This document shows positions 13,698 through 15,831 of a DNA stretch of 15,831 nucleotides, in pieces. Origin of the DNA: an uncultured Clostridia bacterium (GTDB lineage: Bacteria > Bacillota > Clostridia > Oscillospirales > Ruminococcaceae); the NCBI GenBank assembly GCA_945835425.1, contig CAMAJC010000011.1, positions 1-15,831 on the forward strand, in the 5' to 3' direction. Position 1 is the stretch's first letter. Each line of letters starts with the position of its first letter. The notes beneath the pieces were generated by a model that saw only the letters and a list, made by a program, of their open reading frames with translations, was not told the DNA's origin and made no database searches. The position numbers and the translations under genes were made by a program.

Positions 13698-14525
13698 TTA
13701 AATATAATCATACATATCTTCATTGCAGCAGTAAACAACCGGAACTTTATCCTCTACCAGCTCGCGCAGCCAGCCTACCGCATATTTCATTCCCAGCTCC
13801 TCGCCGTTGAAGTGGCCGGTCTGCAGGCAGGCCTTGTTCAGCCCCAGCTGGCCCGCGTCCTTAAAGTAAGGAAGCACCTCCCAGTCGATCACTTCCAGCG
13901 GGATATAAAGGTCGATGTTGTTTTCATCCAGCTCCCGGATTGCCTTCTGTGAGCCGGGCAGCAGGTGTGCGCCGAGAGCGGCTTTGCGGACGATGGTGTT
14001 CTTATTGCCGATGATCCGCAGGGATTTCAGCTGCAGTTTTTCCTTCAGCGTCTCCGCCACCTCTTTCACCGGTACGTCCGGCAGTTCCGCGATAGCAATA
14101 AAGGTGTCCGCAGGATTGCCCGGCTTATCCAGACTGGTTTTCAGATACGGCAGCCATCCCAGTTCGGTAAGGACGCCGTAAAAGATGCCGTCAGGGATAT
14201 GGGCATGGATGCGGTCATGGTCGCGGAAAACAACCATGCCGTTTTCGAGCAAAAGCTTCTTCTTGGCCTCAAAAACGCTGTTGCCTTCCAGCCAGTCCAG
14301 CTGATCCATATGGGAATAAAAAGACGGCTCGTGAACCACAATCAGGTTGCAGCCTGCCGCTTTTGCCTTGCGGATGACATCTGGAGAGGGGTAGATCGCC
14401 GTGGCGACGCCGGTGCACTCAGCGCTCGGGTCGCCGATTTTGATGGTGTCGCAGGTTCCGGCTTCCCGCTCTCCAAGGGCGGGATGATAAGCAATAATCT
14501 TGTTGATAACGTCCTGAATGGTCAT
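13698..14525 (-). CDS. Nif3-like dinuclear metal centre protein
   Basis: This 275-residue protein resembles the Nif3/YqfO/YbgI family: hexameric proteins with a two-metal centre, of uncertain role, annotated at times as GTP cyclohydrolase I type 2. The N-terminal metal motif is present but altered, NLIVVHEPSFY (60-70), with His65 followed by Glu66 where most members have His-His. The second motif reads RDHDRIHAH (101-109), and the C-terminal metal motif is TGHFNGEELG (236-245, His238, Glu242 and Glu243). The middle (140-230) is the ferredoxin-like insertion region. AGGAGG stands before the ATG at 14525. It is a single gene, divergent from miaB. Cytoplasmic; no signal is seen. The family call is good, the enzymatic role unknown. 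Confidence 0.8.
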   Translation of the reverse strand: MTIQDVINKIIAYHPALGEREAGTCDTIKIGDPSAECTGVATAIYPSPDVIRKAKAAGCNLIVVHEPSFYSHMDQLDWLEGNSVFEAKKKLLLENGMVVFRDHDRIHAHIPDGIFYGVLTELGWLPYLKTSLDKPGNPADTFIAIAELPDVPVKEVAETLKEKLQLKSLRIIGNKNTIVRKAALGAHLLPGSQKAIRELDENNIDLYIPLEVIDWEVLPYFKDAGQLGLNKACLQTGHFNGEELGMKYAVGWLRELVEDKVPVVYCCNEDMYDYI

Positions 14526-14562
14526 GATGATACCTCCTGATCTTCAGTTTTTATTTTTTTAT

Positions 14563-14592
14563 AGAATACCATGCCGGAAGGACAGCTGTCAA
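14563..14592 (-). promoter_or_regulatory. Promoter of the Nif3-like gene
   Basis: On the minus strand a perfect TTGACA (14587-14592) is 18 bp from TATTCT (14563-14568), which has TGG in front (extended -10). The predicted start is near 14556, about 30 nt before the ATG. Confidence 0.65.
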
Positions 14593-14682
14593 TGGACGAA
14601 AAGCACGAAAAACGGGCTGTCCGTCAGACGTTCTGAACAGGAAAAAGGAATCCCGTTGAGGGACGTTCCAATCTTATACCAG

Positions 14683-14711
14683 TTGACACTGCGGCACCGG
14701 TGGGCTATAAT
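14683..14711 (+). promoter_or_regulatory. Consensus promoter of miaB
   Basis: A perfect TTGACA (14683-14688) and a perfect TATAAT (14706-14711) are 17 bp apart on the plus strand. The start should lie near 14718, about 36 nt before the ATG at 14754. The 228-bp gap between this gene and the Nif3-like gene holds the two divergent promoters and nothing else I can name. Confidence 0.9.
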
Positions 14712-14753
14712 AATAGGGTAACACGCGAAAAATTATCCTGTGAAAGGGAATCT

Positions 14754-15831
14754 ATGAATACAAAATACGTTAGTGAAATAGAAATCGACGCCCAGAAGCT
14801 GTTTACCGAGCAGTGCCGCGAGCTGCTGCTGCAGCGGTACGGGCGGACGCCGAAAGCGCTGGTCCATTCCTTTGGCTGCCAGCAAAACGTCAACGACGGC
14901 GAAAAGATCATGGGCCTGCTGGCGGAGATGGGCTGCGGGTTTACCTCCGACCTGGAGGACGCCGACATCGTCATCTACAACACCTGCGCCGTCCGGGAAA
15001 ACGCCGAGCAGAAGGTCTTCGGCATCCTGGGACAGGCTACCCACCAGAAGGCTTCCCGGAAGGACATGCTGATCGGGTTGTGCGGCTGCATGGCGCAGCA
15101 GGAACACGTCGCGGCGAAAATCCGCGGCAGCTTCCCTTCCGTCGACCTCGTTTTCGGCACCCATGTGCTCCATAAACTGCCGGAGCTGATGCTTTCGGTG
15201 CTGCAAAACGCCCAGCCGGGCAAGCGCAAACGGGTCTTTGATACCGAAGACTCGGACGGGGTCATTGCCGAAGGGCTGCCCACTCTGCGGGAAGACAGCG
15301 TCCGGGCAGGCCTCCCGATCATGTACGGCTGCAACAACTTCTGCACCTACTGCGTCGTGCCGCTGGTCAGAGGCAGAGAGCGCTCGAGACGCTCGGCGGA
15401 CATTCTCGCCGAAGCACAAGAGCTGATCGCGCAGGGATATAAAGAGATTACCCTATTGGGACAAAACGTCAACTCCTACGGCAAGGATTTAAAGGACGAC
15501 CTCACCTTCCCGCAGCTGCTGGAAGCGGTCGGCAACCTGCCGGGTGATTTCTGGGTGCGGTTTATGACCTCCCATCCGAAGGACTGCACCAAAGAGTTGA
15601 TCGACGTCATCGCCCGCACGCCGAAAGTATGCAGTCACATCCATCTGCCGGTCCAGTCAGGCAGCGACCGGGTGCTGAAAGCGATGAACCGCCATTACAC
15701 CCGCGCCCAGTATCTGGCAACGGTCGCCTATGCGAAAAAGACGATTCCCGGCGTCAGCTTTACCAGCGATATCATCGTCGGCTTCCCCGGCGAAACCTAC
15801 GAGGAGTTTAAAGAGACCGTCAGCCTGATTC
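14754..15831 (+). CDS. miaB: tRNA-2-methylthio-N6-dimethylallyladenosine synthase MiaB (C-terminus outside window)
   Basis: MiaB is a radical-SAM methylthiotransferase that turns i6A37 into ms2i6A37 in tRNAs reading UNN codons. The frame is open from 14754 to the window edge (359 codons). The N-terminal iron-sulfur domain has its three cysteines in FGCQQN (Cys42), NTCAVRENAE (Cys78) and CGCMAQQ (Cys112). The radical-SAM cluster motif is MYGCNNFCTYCVVP (Cys193, Cys197, Cys200), followed by RGRERSR, which is typical of MiaB rather than MtaB or RimO. 'LLGQNVNSYG' and 'HLPVQSGS' follow as expected. The C-terminal TRAM domain is beyond the edge. The start has AAAGGGAA upstream and follows a consensus promoter. 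About 100 residues seem to be missing. Confidence 0.95.
   Translation, partial: MNTKYVSEIEIDAQKLFTEQCRELLLQRYGRTPKALVHSFGCQQNVNDGEKIMGLLAEMGCGFTSDLEDADIVIYNTCAVRENAEQKVFGILGQATHQKASRKDMLIGLCGCMAQQEHVAAKIRGSFPSVDLVFGTHVLHKLPELMLSVLQNAQPGKRKRVFDTEDSDGVIAEGLPTLREDSVRAGLPIMYGCNNFCTYCVVPLVRGRERSRRSADILAEAQELIAQGYKEITLLGQNVNSYGKDLKDDLTFPQLLEAVGNLPGDFWVRFMTSHPKDCTKELIDVIARTPKVCSHIHLPVQSGSDRVLKAMNRHYTRAQYLATVAYAKKTIPGVSFTSDIIVGFPGETYEEFKETVSLI

Noticed and set aside
14526..14753. A small gene or RNA in the gap between the Nif3-like gene and miaB.
   Set aside because: No open frame with a ribosome site was found; the two divergent promoters explain the region.

Overview
The window looks like a chromosomal segment of a GC-rich low-GC-phylum bacterium, most likely a gut-type clostridium of the Oscillospiraceae/Ruminococcaceae kind. 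The basis is strong AGGAGG-type ribosome binding sites, extended sigma-A promoters (TGnTATAAT), clostridial-type MiaB, Ddl and membrane-anchored MurF proteins, and short palindromic dispersed repeats (GGCTCCC...GGGAGC...CAGCC...GGCTG and GTAGGGG...GGGTTTCCC types) that I recall as common between genes in that group. The taxonomic call is inference. Eleven genes lie on the minus strand and one (miaB) on the plus strand. No rRNA, tRNA, CRISPR array, phage gene or transposase gene was found.

Layout, left to right. (1) 1-3825: an operon read leftward, marR-type regulator, then two ABC half-transporters. Both junctions are 4-base ATGA overlaps. A consensus promoter is overlapped by a 33-bp palindrome that is the probable autoregulatory operator. 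The first half-transporter carries substitutions typical of a degenerate ATPase site, so the pair is probably an asymmetric heterodimeric drug exporter; the second is cut by the window edge before its signature motif. (2) 3861-4153: a gene-free stretch holding a 209-bp palindromic, MITE-like element between near-identical terminator hairpins. (3) 4162-5393: a NYN/PIN-like putative ribonuclease gene with a long acidic and basic linker, with its own promoter. (4) 5439-6427: a single-gene AraC-type regulator fused to a GyrI-like effector-binding domain, with a promoter and a textbook terminator. (5) 6442-7785: rmuC, preceded by two inverted dispersed hairpins. (6) 7926-11936: a probable cell-wall operon read leftward, alpha/beta hydrolase, membrane-anchored MurF, D-Ala-D-Ala ligase and a 71-residue protein of unknown role, with a consensus promoter and an end terminator. 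(7) 11982-13552: an MFS transporter gene with two hairpins behind it. (8) 13645-14592: a Nif3-like gene. (9) 14683-end: divergent miaB, cut at the right edge.

The best-connected units are the peptidoglycan cluster, in which Ddl makes D-Ala-D-Ala and MurF attaches it to the UDP-MurNAc-tripeptide, and the MarR-controlled exporter. I found no clear new multi-gene defence or mobile system. The least understood items are the NYN protein, the 71-residue protein after ddl, the Gly-rich insertion in Ddl, and the palindromic element at 3884-4153.
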